This document shows, piece by piece, positions 9,370-19,600 of a DNA stretch of 64,000 nucleotides. The stretch's first letter is position 1. Every line of letters begins with the position of its first letter. The notes under the pieces are model-generated. The model made no database searches. It had not been told where the DNA came from and was given only the letters and a program-made list of their open reading frames with translations. Position numbers and translations under genes: made by a program. The DNA is taken from positions 779,085-843,084 of the forward strand of contig JANPYM010000005.1 of NCBI GenBank assembly GCA_025890175.1, read 5' to 3'. This DNA comes from Ciborinia camelliae. Lineage: Eukaryota; Ascomycota; Leotiomycetes; Helotiales; Sclerotiniaceae.

Positions 9370-11504
9370 ATGGCATCAATACAAGCTCCCAGAGAAGCTC
9401 CTTCGCATCAGCTATCTGCTGTGTCAGTTTTAGAAAAGAGGGACGACGATCCGTCCTTGACGTCTTCCATTCAACATGAAAAAGTCGACAGTGAACCCGA
9501 TGATAACCAAAGCGCAGAAGCAAAAAAGGCCCCCAACGTGCCCCTTATCCAGAATCAAAATCCCGAGCCCGTGTGGGCTCACGGCCTTCAGCTCTGGGCC
9601 CTCATTGTTGCCGTGTCTTTAGTTCTCTTTCTCATGCTTCTCGATGGGACCATTATTGTTGCTGCTATTCCTCGCATCACCGATGATTTCCATTCCTTGA
9701 ATGACATTGGATGGTACGGAGCTGCATATCAGCTGGGAAGGTACGTGAAGGATTCAACCTCTGAGTGCAAAGGGTACCATGATTGAACGCGAGACTGACA
9801 TGTTCGCAGCGCGGTCTTTCAACCACTTACTGGAAAAATATATATGAAGTTCAAGCCTAAAGCACGTACCCATTTTGCTCCCCTTTCGTGATTTTCCCCT
9901 TACTAATTATTATGTTTAGTGGACATTTCTGACCTTCTTTATCCTTTTTGAAATCGGTTCCTTGCTTTGCGGAGTTGCTAACTCCTCAAATATGTTGATC
10001 GGAGGACGAGTACTTGCAGGCGTAGGAGCTTCGGGCATGTTCAATGGCTCCCTGATTATCATCTCGGAATGCGCCCCTATGGAGAGAAGACCAAGTATGC
10101 TCCAATGCCTTCCTGAGCATATTTAACTGGCTCGCTGACAATGTTTGTAGCTCTAACCGGGATTGTGATGGGTAGTAAGTCTACCACTATCTGAGCTGAT
10201 TGTCATATGCTCATACTACTTTAGTTGCGCAACTTGGCCTAGCCAGCGGCCCTTTATTTGGTGGCCTGTTGACACAATTCGCCACTTGGAGATGGTGTAG
10301 GTCTTCCACTCGCTTTCCTACTTTGGAGCCTGGATCATACTAAAGTTTTTAGGCTTTTACCTCAATCTTCCCGTCGGTGGCGCGGTAATTGCACTGATAA
10401 TCCTCGTCCGCATTCCCCAACAACACCCAAGGCCTCCCCCCATGTCCGTCTTTCGCTCACTACATACGCACCTCGATCTTCTGGGCTTTGCTATGTTCGC
10501 TCCTGCTCTCATTATGCTGCTACTTGCTTGTCAGTACGGTGGGACTACTTACGCTTGGAGCGATTCTCGAATCATTGGCCTCTTTTGCGGCGCTGGGGCC
10601 ATGTTCATCGGTTTCCTGATTTGGGATTACCATAAAGGCGATGAGGCCATGATTCCAATGTCGATAGCCCGCATGAGGACCGTCTGGACGAGTTGTATGG
10701 TATATGGATTGATGATGAGTAACTTGTACCTCGCTTCCTACTGGGTGCCAGTATATTTCCAAGGAGTCCAGGGCGTTTCTCCAATAAAGAGTGGTATATA
10801 TCTTCTGGCAATGATTTTACCTCACGCCTTCGCCGCTGTATCATCAGGTCTCATTGGTAAGAACGTCGTTCCTGGTGCCAAGAGTTTACTAACGCCTCAA
10901 CAGTCAACATAGTGGGCTACACTATACCAGTAGCTCTCTTTGCTTCAGTCTTGTTATCAGTTGGCTGTGGTCTTTTTGGTACCTTCTCACCTAGCACTCC
11001 GGTGGGCAAGTGGATTGGGTACCAGATCCTTTATGGAGTTGGTCGTGGTCTGGGAATTCAAATGGTATGCTTGATATTCACCATCACTAATCCTAGCGCC
11101 GACCTAATAACATTATTTCTCTCTGGTAGCCAATCCTCTCGGTTCAAAAAACTGTACCACCAAAACAAATCCCCCTCGCCATGGCGCTTGTCACATTCTG
11201 CCAATCTTTTGGAGCAGCCTTATTCCTCAGTCTCGGAGAAACTATATACAGTAATAGTTTTGGAAATCTCATCCACGAATATGCACCTTCGGCCAATGTT
11301 ACAGAAATCACTGATGCTGGGGCCACTGGATTTCGAAGTCTTGTTTCAGGAGAAGATCTCGAGGGTGTACTGATCGCTTATGCCAAGAGTATTGATCGCG
11401 TTTTTTATATGGCAGCAGGATTAGCAGCTGGCAGCTTCATTTTCGCATGGGGAATGGGATGGAAAGATTTGAGAATGAAGAAGGCGGAAGTTTCAAAAGC
11501 TTAG
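9370..11504 (+). CDS. MFS drug/metabolite exporter, DHA2 type (14 TM)
   Basis: Eight exons give an unbroken 577-residue protein: 9370-9740, 9810-9861, 9920-10094, 10151-10174, 10225-10296, 10353-10856, 10904-11064 and 11130-11504. A hydrophilic N-terminus of about 70 residues precedes the first membrane segment. The DHA2 signature [11 protein letters not shown] lies at its end (near residue 95), and the motif [16 protein letters not shown] lies near residue 220. Length and layout fit proton-coupled 14-TM exporters such as those pumping fungal polyketides and peptides across the plasma membrane; the substrate is unknown. Intron 2 (9862-9919) appears to use a GC donor (AAA|GCACGT), since no GT choice keeps the frame. 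The 24-base exon 4 is unusually short. The gene sits among the broken biosynthetic enzymes and was probably the cluster's export pump, yet shows no damage. Its upstream region carries duplicated elements that may bind a regulator. Confidence 0.92.
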
Positions 11505-12110
11505 AAGTATGATCTGATCTACGAATAAGACTAAGACCATACAGAAATTTATGGGGCGCTTCCGCTGCTGCAGGGACATGTCATATATTCAAATGACCCA
11601 GATGTATTTTTTAGAAAAGGTTGTAGTGAGCGTTGATAATTAAATTAAACCTCGGCAAACTCTTATTAACAACTCAGTCATTTCGTCAAGAATACTCGTT
11701 TGGTCTACCCTTTACCTTGATGGAGGTTTTGTGTTGACAGACTCCTTCCCGAACATTTTATTGAGACACAGATCTGTCATTCTAGTCCACGCTTGCTCCC
11801 GGTCTAAAATTATCATACGCCAGTGCTGTAATATAAAGAGATCGTTTGAAGTCAACTCTGGATGGCTTGTGAATCTACTGAATGAGCGATTTTTTGACAT
11901 CTTCATGGGTCTTTTAGAATCATAATCTATTCCTCGCAGCTACAGAAGATATCGACTCATTTGTAGCGCGTCAAAAATGCAATATCATAGGGAAGCCAAG
12001 CTCGGTCCTATCATGTAAAACTAAATGCATCTATAACTGCCAGAATCCTCCACAAATAAGGTGACCTTCATGAGAGACTACCGTGGGCGACTAGAAAATC
12101 CTTCACATTC
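11505..12110. other. Intergenic between convergent genes
   Basis: About 600 bases between the 3' ends of the MFS gene and P450 pseudogene 2. Open frames of about 64 residues on both strands at 11712-11925 mirror each other and match nothing. Confidence 0.5.
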
Positions 12111-13808
12111 TCACATCTTTCTTCGTCTCAACTCCATTTCTGCGGTCTTGAAGGCTACGATAGAAAGCTCCCGTACTTTCCGCACAGTCTCGGTATTCGT
12201 TTTTACCGGATCAGCCACTCTAAGGCCCCACTTCCTCAGAAGCTCGATCAGAATCACCTTCATCTCGGTATCAGCAAAGAAAGAACTAGGGCAAGAATCC
12301 CTCCCGTAGCCCCAAGTCAGCGAATCAGAAGAGACCCCCACAAAGAGATGCTTTTTCTCCTTTCCAGCCAGCTTGCGGAGGCGATAAAACCTAAATCCGT
12401 CGAACTCATATGAAGGCTTATTCTCGGGCGGGTTTATTCCGGAGAAAGAGTTTGTGACTGGGGAGACATCTGTACCGATCTCGCATCGAAAGCACAACGA
12501 GCTACCCTCGAGATTCTATGCCCAGTGGAAAGCATTATGGGTTCCATAGCCTGGCGTAGAGTCGTGACTTGATACATTTATTGTCAGCATTCTTTGTTTG
12601 ACTATCGTAGCAGTCAACTTACTCGCGTTTTTAGACAACCTTGAACTCCCTTCATGAAGCTGTCCGACTTCCAAAGTTTTATCAGACTCGACTGCTTGAA
12701 TCTCAAAATGCCGTTTTCGTCTTCTTCTACGTCTTCCTGTGCAATCACTTCCTCGATTTCATCCCTCAATGGTTGTATGTATTCTGGTCTCGCAGCCAGG
12801 TCCAGGATAATGAAGGTAAGGGCGTTTGTGGTAGTGCTGATAGAAGCGAAAGACACCATTCATAGAGAGTGAGATTCTTGGCTCATCCACTCAATGGTCA
12901 CGGGCAGAGGACATATATACTTACAACTGACTTGAACTCTTGCTAAGATTAGGGGATCCGTGGTGTCCAGTCTTTTGAGGATCCACGACACGAACGATCC
13001 CCCCTCATCCCCTTCTTCGACCTCCCCATCTCCGGTTGCCAACCCCTTTTTTTTTCTTCTCATAGAGTGGCGTCGTGGCTCCGGAGGTTTCCAACAGACA
13101 GCCGGTGATAACAGGTTTTAACATTTCAGTCATCCTTAATATATACTGATTGGCTTTTCGTATCTCTGGAAGAAATGGTCCAAGGATGGGTTGTAGAAAC
13201 GTGGGCCACCACTTGATAGCATCTCTAATAGCTTGAAGAAGGTCCACCGTGAGTCGAAGTGACAGGTGGTTCCACTCATCATCCCGGGTGAAGCGAGGCG
13301 CAAGCTCTTCCTCCAAAACCCAACTTATTTTATCTTCCATATGGTTGAGAGTGTTTGCTAAATTTCGATTCAGATCCGATCTTAGCCCCAGAGCGATTTC
13401 CAGATTATGCTGGAAGATGCCAGTAAACTCAGATCCCATTTCTTTCTTCTGTATGTCCCAAAAGGTTGCTTTTTCTTGTTGGAGAGTTTTTATCTCCTCA
13501 TAACAATTTGGCGGTATTATCACAAAAGGTCGCTGGGTCTCGACAAGAAAAAGGAGTTGTCGGGTACTGCAAAAGGTAGGATTCAGTAAGGAAGTGCTCA
13601 CAAGAATATTGGTGTTGACACTTACCTTCAAAGCACCTTCCATCATGGCTCTTTCATGATCCAAGCCATATCCTGTCATCGCAGGGATACCTACTATCTT
13701 TTCTGTTCGATTTGAAAGAATGAACACGGCAAGAGCAAAAATCAGACCGCAGACACACAATAGTAATTTGGGGTCGATTATGCCATCTTTAGCCCAAATA
13801 AACTCCAT
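12111..13808 (-). pseudogene. Cytochrome P450 pseudogene 2 (near full length, several breaks)
   Basis: Most of a fungal microsomal P450 can be followed from the probable start at 13808 (MEFIWAKDG, then a 20-residue membrane anchor) to the stop at 12111. The I-helix region is the STTTNALT stretch near 12840. The haem loop reads WGYGRDSCPSS, with Cys kept but the usual Gly-Arg after Pro replaced by Ser-Ser. Breaks: (1) splicing the good 59-base intron near 13570-13630 puts the next exon one base out, apparently from an extra base in a T-run of the gene. (2) An A-run near 13050-13060 switches frame, the likely continuation being 12950-13050. (3) The acceptor before 12859 has no AG in the expected place. 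(4) The K-helix region at 12614-12660 reads DSFMKG and then falls out of frame, losing ExxR. It is therefore very probably non-functional. It lies between the intact exporter and the intact regulator. Confidence 0.85.
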
Positions 13809-14033
13809 TATAGTTAAGTGCAAGCAAATCATCTATTCGAATAACAACGCTGTAATAGTTCACAATGTCCCCATATATTAGTTTCATAAGCGAATTGAAA
13901 CATTAATATCGCAAATCTTCTGTAGAGGTTAGCCAATCATAATACTACATTGTCCCTTATTTTAGTATAGTCAAGAGATTAGAAACTTCCTGATATTGTT
14001 ATTCCTTTCCTAATCAATATCATATTACAAACA

Positions 14034-14346
14034 ACGCACGCTTACACGTAATTATCTCTGCGGCCGTTACCTTTAATGCGAGATAACACAATCCATGAGA
14101 GCTATTCCATCAATCAGCAGGGTGTAATGAATTACTCATCAGGCGAACCCTCTATTGGCCCGATGCACGCTTATACGTGGCTACTTCATTGCGAGCTAAT
14201 AGTAATACAATTCATTACAACTACCTGTTACGCCACGCTGCTAAAAGTTTCGCCTCTATTGGCAGCCTATCGGGCTGATAATCTACCCGAGCGGGCACTA
14301 GCGGATAAGCATACATCTCTAGCTAGACGGCTCGCGCTGCGCTCGG
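14034..14346. mobile_element. Possible transposon remnant with internal duplication
   Basis: The motif GCACGCTTAYACGT occurs at about 14036 and 14166, and AATGCGAG(AT)AACACAAT-like and CCTCTATTGGC segments recur in the same order, so a unit of about 130 bases is duplicated. The end (14286-14346) is GC-rich against an AT-rich surround. It carries CCCGAGCG and its exact reverse complement CGCTCGGG about 45 bases apart, around a GGCTCGCGCTGCGCTC block. From memory such GCTCGCGCTGCGCTC blocks occur in terminal repeats of fungal DNA transposons. No transposase is present. Confidence 0.3.
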
Positions 14347-14784
14347 GACTTTGCGATAGTGACATTGCCTACTAGCTGGGGAATAAGTTTTATGAACACA
14401 TAAGCGCTACCAAAGGGAGAGATTGAAGATATTTCTCCGCAGGACTAGGAACTCGCCCCCCACAACACAATGTGCTGTGAATGATGCTGATTCAGAGTTA
14501 AACCATTATCCTTTCTCTGAGTTTAATGGGTATAGCTTGGGCACACAAGTGGCTAGTTGATACTCAGTTAAACACTTTGTAGATCAGGTATAGAGTCCCA
14601 AGGCTCTCCCAAATCTTGAGGCTCTATAATAATTTTCGAAAAGCAGAAATCTTGGCTAGACTAGACCTTGGTTTAATCTAATTCCGAACTAAATGTACGG
14701 AACCAACCCACTTTTTGAATAAAGTTAGGTTCAAAGTTTCTTTTATACATTGGTCGAGCCAAAGATAGATTGAGATTCTAATAG

Positions 14785-14923
14785 TACTCATGCTGCTGGA
14801 GAGCCTATGTGTGAAGTTTTAGTATAGAGACTCGGAGAGTCAGGATTTGCAGAAATATGGGGTCCTTCACCAGGAAAAATCCTTTTCACTAAATCCAAAT
14901 ATAGATTTCTGACAGCATGAGTA
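14785..14923. repeat. Short inverted-repeat element (MITE-like?)
   Basis: TACTCATGCTG at 14785-14795 is the exact reverse complement of CAGCATGAGTA at 14913-14923, giving a 139-base unit with 11-base perfect termini. The similarity extends weakly outward. No clear target-site duplication is visible, so a MITE is only one reading; a chance hairpin is another. Confidence 0.3.
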
Positions 14924-15398
14924 ATTATCACATACAATAGCTTCATTGTGTCTAAACAATTTATGTGCAGTATGTGGGGACCTACTACGCTAACAAATGT
15001 CTACGTTTTAGAGATAGGTTCAGTGCTTTGTAGCCGTTGTTATCTAATCTGGAGTTGTGGCAAAGTGTGAGACCTTTAAACACCCACTGTCCTATCTTTA
15101 TTCCTTATAATTTATTTTCTGTTACCTGTTACCGGTTACCCGTAATCCCTTTCATTGTTTCAATTTCCCATTTGCTGCGCAGCTGCGTTGCTCTAGTTGA
15201 AGAAGATAGAATGATCTAACGATATCTTGAGGGTGACTTCTCAGCAGAACAAGTCGAGTCTATAAACACGAGTCTCTTCTGCGAAAGGGTGATGGAGGAA
15301 TATAAGTTGAGGAAACGGGCTGGGTGTCGCAGTGAAGGGAGTGTACCGAGGAGATGACCAATGAGCGCTCAGTGTCGATCAAAACTAAACTCCTCAAC

Positions 15399-16604
15399 TC
15401 AAGCTCCCACACTCGATCTCCGTGCGGCCAGGTTCATGTTTGCGCCATACTCTAGCAACAACCGCACGCCATCCTCAAAATCCTCGTCAATGGCCATATG
15501 CAACGGCGTCTGTCCATTGAGGTCGTACCCGTCAATGACCGTCCGCACGGCTGTCTGCTCTTCGCCCTGACGGTGGCTAAGCAGGAGCTCCAGCAGCGAA
15601 TCTCGTCGGTGTACGACAGCCCAATGGATGGCGGAACGGTGAGAATGATCGACGCAACTCACAAGGGCCCCAGCTGCCAGCAGAAGTGCGACCACGTCTT
15701 TGTGTCCTTTAATGGTGGCACATATCAGTGGCGTCCGACCCTTGCTGTCCGGCAGATTGACATTGCTTTCGGTGCTGTGCTGTAATAGCACGCGTACGAT
15801 CCGATCGTGGCCTTTCTCCGCCGCTATGTGTAGTGAGCTGGACCAGCCCGTATTTGCCCCTTGGTTTTCTCCGCCTCTTGCACTCTCCACCACGTTCTGT
15901 TGCGTACCGTATGACGAAAGTTCGTGGATATTGTCGTGGGGGAAAGGTTGTTCTGCTAGCATACTGCTCAGCGAGGCTGTTGTCAATGAGTCTAGCTCGA
16001 GAGGCGAGCGGGAGCCATCTAGGCTGTTCAGATTGTTCATACCACTAAAATCGATCAGTCGTAAGCTGTTAAGGAGAGGGTCCGAGCAGTATCTGGGGGG
16101 GACAGAGGACTTTGTCGGTGAAGGGTGAGAGGGGCTGCTCATCGGAGTAAGCATGTCGGTGGTGGGTGTGCACGAGGTGGTAGAAACGGTGGAAGCTGAG
16201 GATAAGGAGACAGGGACGCGGACAGAGCTACCATTTGGCGTGAGTATCTCATTAGACAGGATCGATGATGGTGATGGTGGCCGCAATAACGGTATTGTCT
16301 CAATCGATGGCAATGGCACCTGCGAGTTTTGGCGGGTGACACTTTTCCCATCTCCGTTATCTCGATATCTATCTTCATGTCCAAAAATCAGAAGTCAGTC
16401 TCAAATTAGGATAGCATGATATAGAGTATAGAATATCGGACAGAGGAATCATATTCCCCGCGACGACGCCATGACGAATGTGTGCCCCACCTACTACCCC
16501 TCATTGTTTTATCACGGTTTGTTTGGGTGGTCTGCTTCGTACTTACGACGGAATCTGCGTTGGGCCAATTTATTCTGCTCACGGCGGCGATTTATCATAC
16601 TCAT
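15399..16604 (-). CDS. bZIP-ankyrin transcription factor (TOXE-like)
   Basis: Exon 1 (16547-16604, from ATG) encodes a basic region, NRRREQNKLAQRRFR, of the fungal bZIP kind. Exon 2 (15399-16372) joins it in phase across a 174-base intron (GTAAGT..GAAG), giving about 343 residues. After a Ser/Thr/Pro-rich middle, ankyrin repeats run from about residue 195 to the C-terminus, with SLHIAAEKGHDRIVRVLL, TPLICATIKGHKDVVALLL, AIHWAVVHRR and TPLHMAIDE as repeat cores. A basic region without an obvious leucine zipper plus C-terminal ankyrins is the layout of TOXE, the regulator of HC-toxin genes, and of relatives in other metabolite clusters. By analogy it should act in the nucleus on cluster promoters. 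A CACAG acceptor just before the start hints at an upstream, possibly 5' UTR, exon. It is intact at the right border of the decayed cluster. The family assignment is firm; the targets are inference. Confidence 0.85.
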
Positions 16605-19600
16605 GTTGTACAATGTCTGTGGAAGAAGAATATAGGGGTAGGGATGAGGGGTATAGAATCCTTATCTCTATCGTCTCCTCCCCGAACACCGCCTAAAGCG
16701 TAGGCAAAGGTGCGGCGTAAATTATGCAGTAGGTGATCGCTTTTCTTCAGTGTTTGTGTTACCTTGGCTGGCTAAAGAGGGGGCGCCACTCATATGGTTT
16801 GATTCGATTTGATTTGATTATATCATCTACCATTGGTTCAAAAGGGTTTGTAGGAAAGAAGAGATTTCTGATGCAATTCTTACTATAGTTGCTAAGGGTT
16901 CTGGAAGTTGGTTAAATGCTCACTAATCGGGTTAACAAGTTGCTCTGTCTATGTGATAGACTCGGATGTTGCTTTCTGATCCCCCCATTTGGTATCAAGA
17001 TCCTCCACTTTCTTACGGCCGTTACAGCAATACGGAAGCACGCTACATTTTTTGGCTGGGCGCTGTGCTTAGCTCGACCCGACAGAATGGTTCAGTGTAT
17101 GCCTCCAAGGATGAATACCCAAGTAAGGAAGGTGGATGAGCAGCCTTGCAGCTATTTGATGAGACTTGAAAGCAACTGGGGTGTCTCGGACTACTCTCCG
17201 GTACTGCGGCATTTTTGTAATAATCTTATATATAATTACTTATGCAGATGTACTAAATTCGTATTAATTAGTTTGGCTAGAATGTTCTGTTTCTCAAACA
17301 CAGCATGTATATGCAGTAGACCTAAGCTGGCAGACGAATATCCTTTAGCAATAGCTCTAGCACGCCGGGTGTGGAGAATCTTACAAGAGTGGGCTTGGTT
17401 TAGGGTGACTCGTAAAACCCCCCGCGCTGAACCAACCGGACTTTTTGAAGGATCATATGTACCTACCTACCTATCTTAAGAAATTATACAACAAATGTAT
17501 TCAGAAAAAGAGGATCTAATTATCTCTATCAGATAATCCCGCAGCCTGTAGGTTTCTATATTGTATTCGCATAAACTTTTGCAAAACCAGGCGGCGAGAA
17601 ATGCAATCGCCAGATAGGGATTTGGGACAAAGATAGCCGAGATTCTTTGGAAAGGCTATCTTTGATATTGAGATTAGATTCAGGGTCTAGGGAATGCACA
17701 CTTGCTAATTACCATCAACTAAATACACTCAATCGCCGTGTCGTGAATGATGCTCATTGCTTGTTTGCCTCTCACTTATAGTCTATCTAGCTTGACTTTT
17801 CATTTCTGCTATTAGGCCTAATTCGACTTTGTTTGCTAGTGGAACAGGGTTGCACTTTAATTATAGGGCTGATGTAGGGCTATGTTTTAAAGTCTTGGCG
17901 ATGAAAATTGTCCTGCGTCGAAAAAACAGATTTGATAGATTATATAATCAACTACTCGTATCGGAAAAACCTTTGTTCCGGATCGGAAGAAGCTCCTTGA
18001 GGAGGGGGAACCTTAGAGGAGAACAGAGAAACATTAATACTACTAGATGCTTTAAAATGTATCTTTTATCGAAAAGAATCTAAACCACATGCGTGCGATG
18101 GCTCGCAAAAGCGACAGCAAGTATAGTCTATATACCCACCTGCAGGTATATATATCTTGACAAAAAACAAATCACTCGATATTTCATCAGCAACTTGATA
18201 TTCCCATGACTGCAAATCTCCAACCTTTCCTTCACTAACTAAGGTAGGTAACAAAATCAAATATCAAAAATCAAAACTGTCCACATAAGGCTTCAATGTT
18301 ATTTACCAGATTAGATTCTACAACCGATTCTACAACCGATTCTCGATTCCCTCATCCCGATTCATCAAAATCTAGCACTGAAATGTCCATTTTCCAGAAA
18401 CATGAAATACCAAACGCGATGAAAAGAAAATCTCTTTAAGCAAGGTTCGATACTTATTATTTCTTCCCTCCCGATTCCCGATTGCCGAATAGTACCTAGG
18501 TAAGATCTTAAAGTTATAAAGTTACATACCCAGAATAAGGTAGGTAAGGAGGTAAGGAGGTAAGGAGGTAACATGAAGGGTTTTTTACTTTCTGATTAAC
18601 TTCCTAAGGATATAAGACCTTGTAAACTTAGATATCGCTATCGCTATCTCAAGAAAGGGGGGAAAAGACACCTACCTACCTACTCGTACAAGCATTTACC
18701 TTTAACATGCATCCCGATTCCCGAGGTCCATGATCGATTCTACCTAATTACCGGTACGTATGTACTACCACCTAGGTATTGATCAAATAATAGAGTATCA
18801 GAGGTGGATATTTTTTATACCTCGGAGTTCCTTCAGATACGAGGTTAAGAAATTTCATCTTTATAAATACCTACTGTACCTACTCTTAGTCTCTTACTGT
18901 ACTGTAGGAAATGAGAACCTAGATAGGTAGGTAGGTAAATATTTAGGTACCTACATGTGTACTGTATATCACCTGCATGTTATGTCACGGTTCGATTTTC
19001 CCGAATCGAAACCCCCTTCCCCCCCCCCCAAAAAAATAAAATCACTTGATGCGGGCCAATACAATCAATATGTTTATTTGTTTGCTTATTAAAACTTAAC
19101 CTATTCTAATCTATTCCAAGGTTACTTCTTCGGCAATTAAAAGAGCTTGATATATTTAATGGGAGTACCGAGGTAAGGTATAAAATGAAATAAGAAGTGA
19201 TGACGTAAATACATACATAGTATATACTAGCCTAGGTGCCTAATCAACCTTATAATATACAGTTTAAGCAATAAATACTCCAAAAAGCTTATCAGTGGGT
19301 ATAGAAAAGTAAAAGTAAAAAGTAAAAAGTAAGGAAGGGCTAGAACTTGGTTGGCTTGGAACTTAGAACTTAAGAACTTAGATGGGAAAATTGGGCGAGA
19401 ACTTCATTGAAATTTTTGAAAATGAAACGAGAACTTGAAGGCGGGAGACTGGAGTATCAAAATCAAAGCTGGATACAATATGATGGTCCGTACCTAGGTA
19501 TGGAAAGTTGAAACGCCAGCTGTAGCCGTTGTAAGAAGGTCAACGCTCAATAGGTTACTACTGTACGCTAGATGTTAGACGCTAGACGCTAGACGAATAA

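Larger units (their letters stand above)
13833..15398. other. Intergenic region with degraded repeat-like sequence
   Basis: About 1.57 kb with no supported gene. It includes a possible transposon remnant (14034-14346) and a short inverted-repeat element (14785-14923), both listed separately. Confidence 0.5.

Noticed and set aside
5720..13808. RIP as the cause of the pseudogenes
   Set aside because: The lesions I can locate are mainly small indels and deletions. Only two stops are visible, and neither sits in a repeated sequence here, so C-to-T mutation of repeats is not the simplest explanation.
14076..14375. 99-residue forward frame in the GC-rich island
   Set aside because: No domain and no similarity to a transposase that I can see; kept only as part of a possible element remnant.
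16916..17479. 187-residue forward open frame
   Set aside because: No recognisable domain, irregular composition, no intron or promoter support; taken as a chance frame in spacer DNA.
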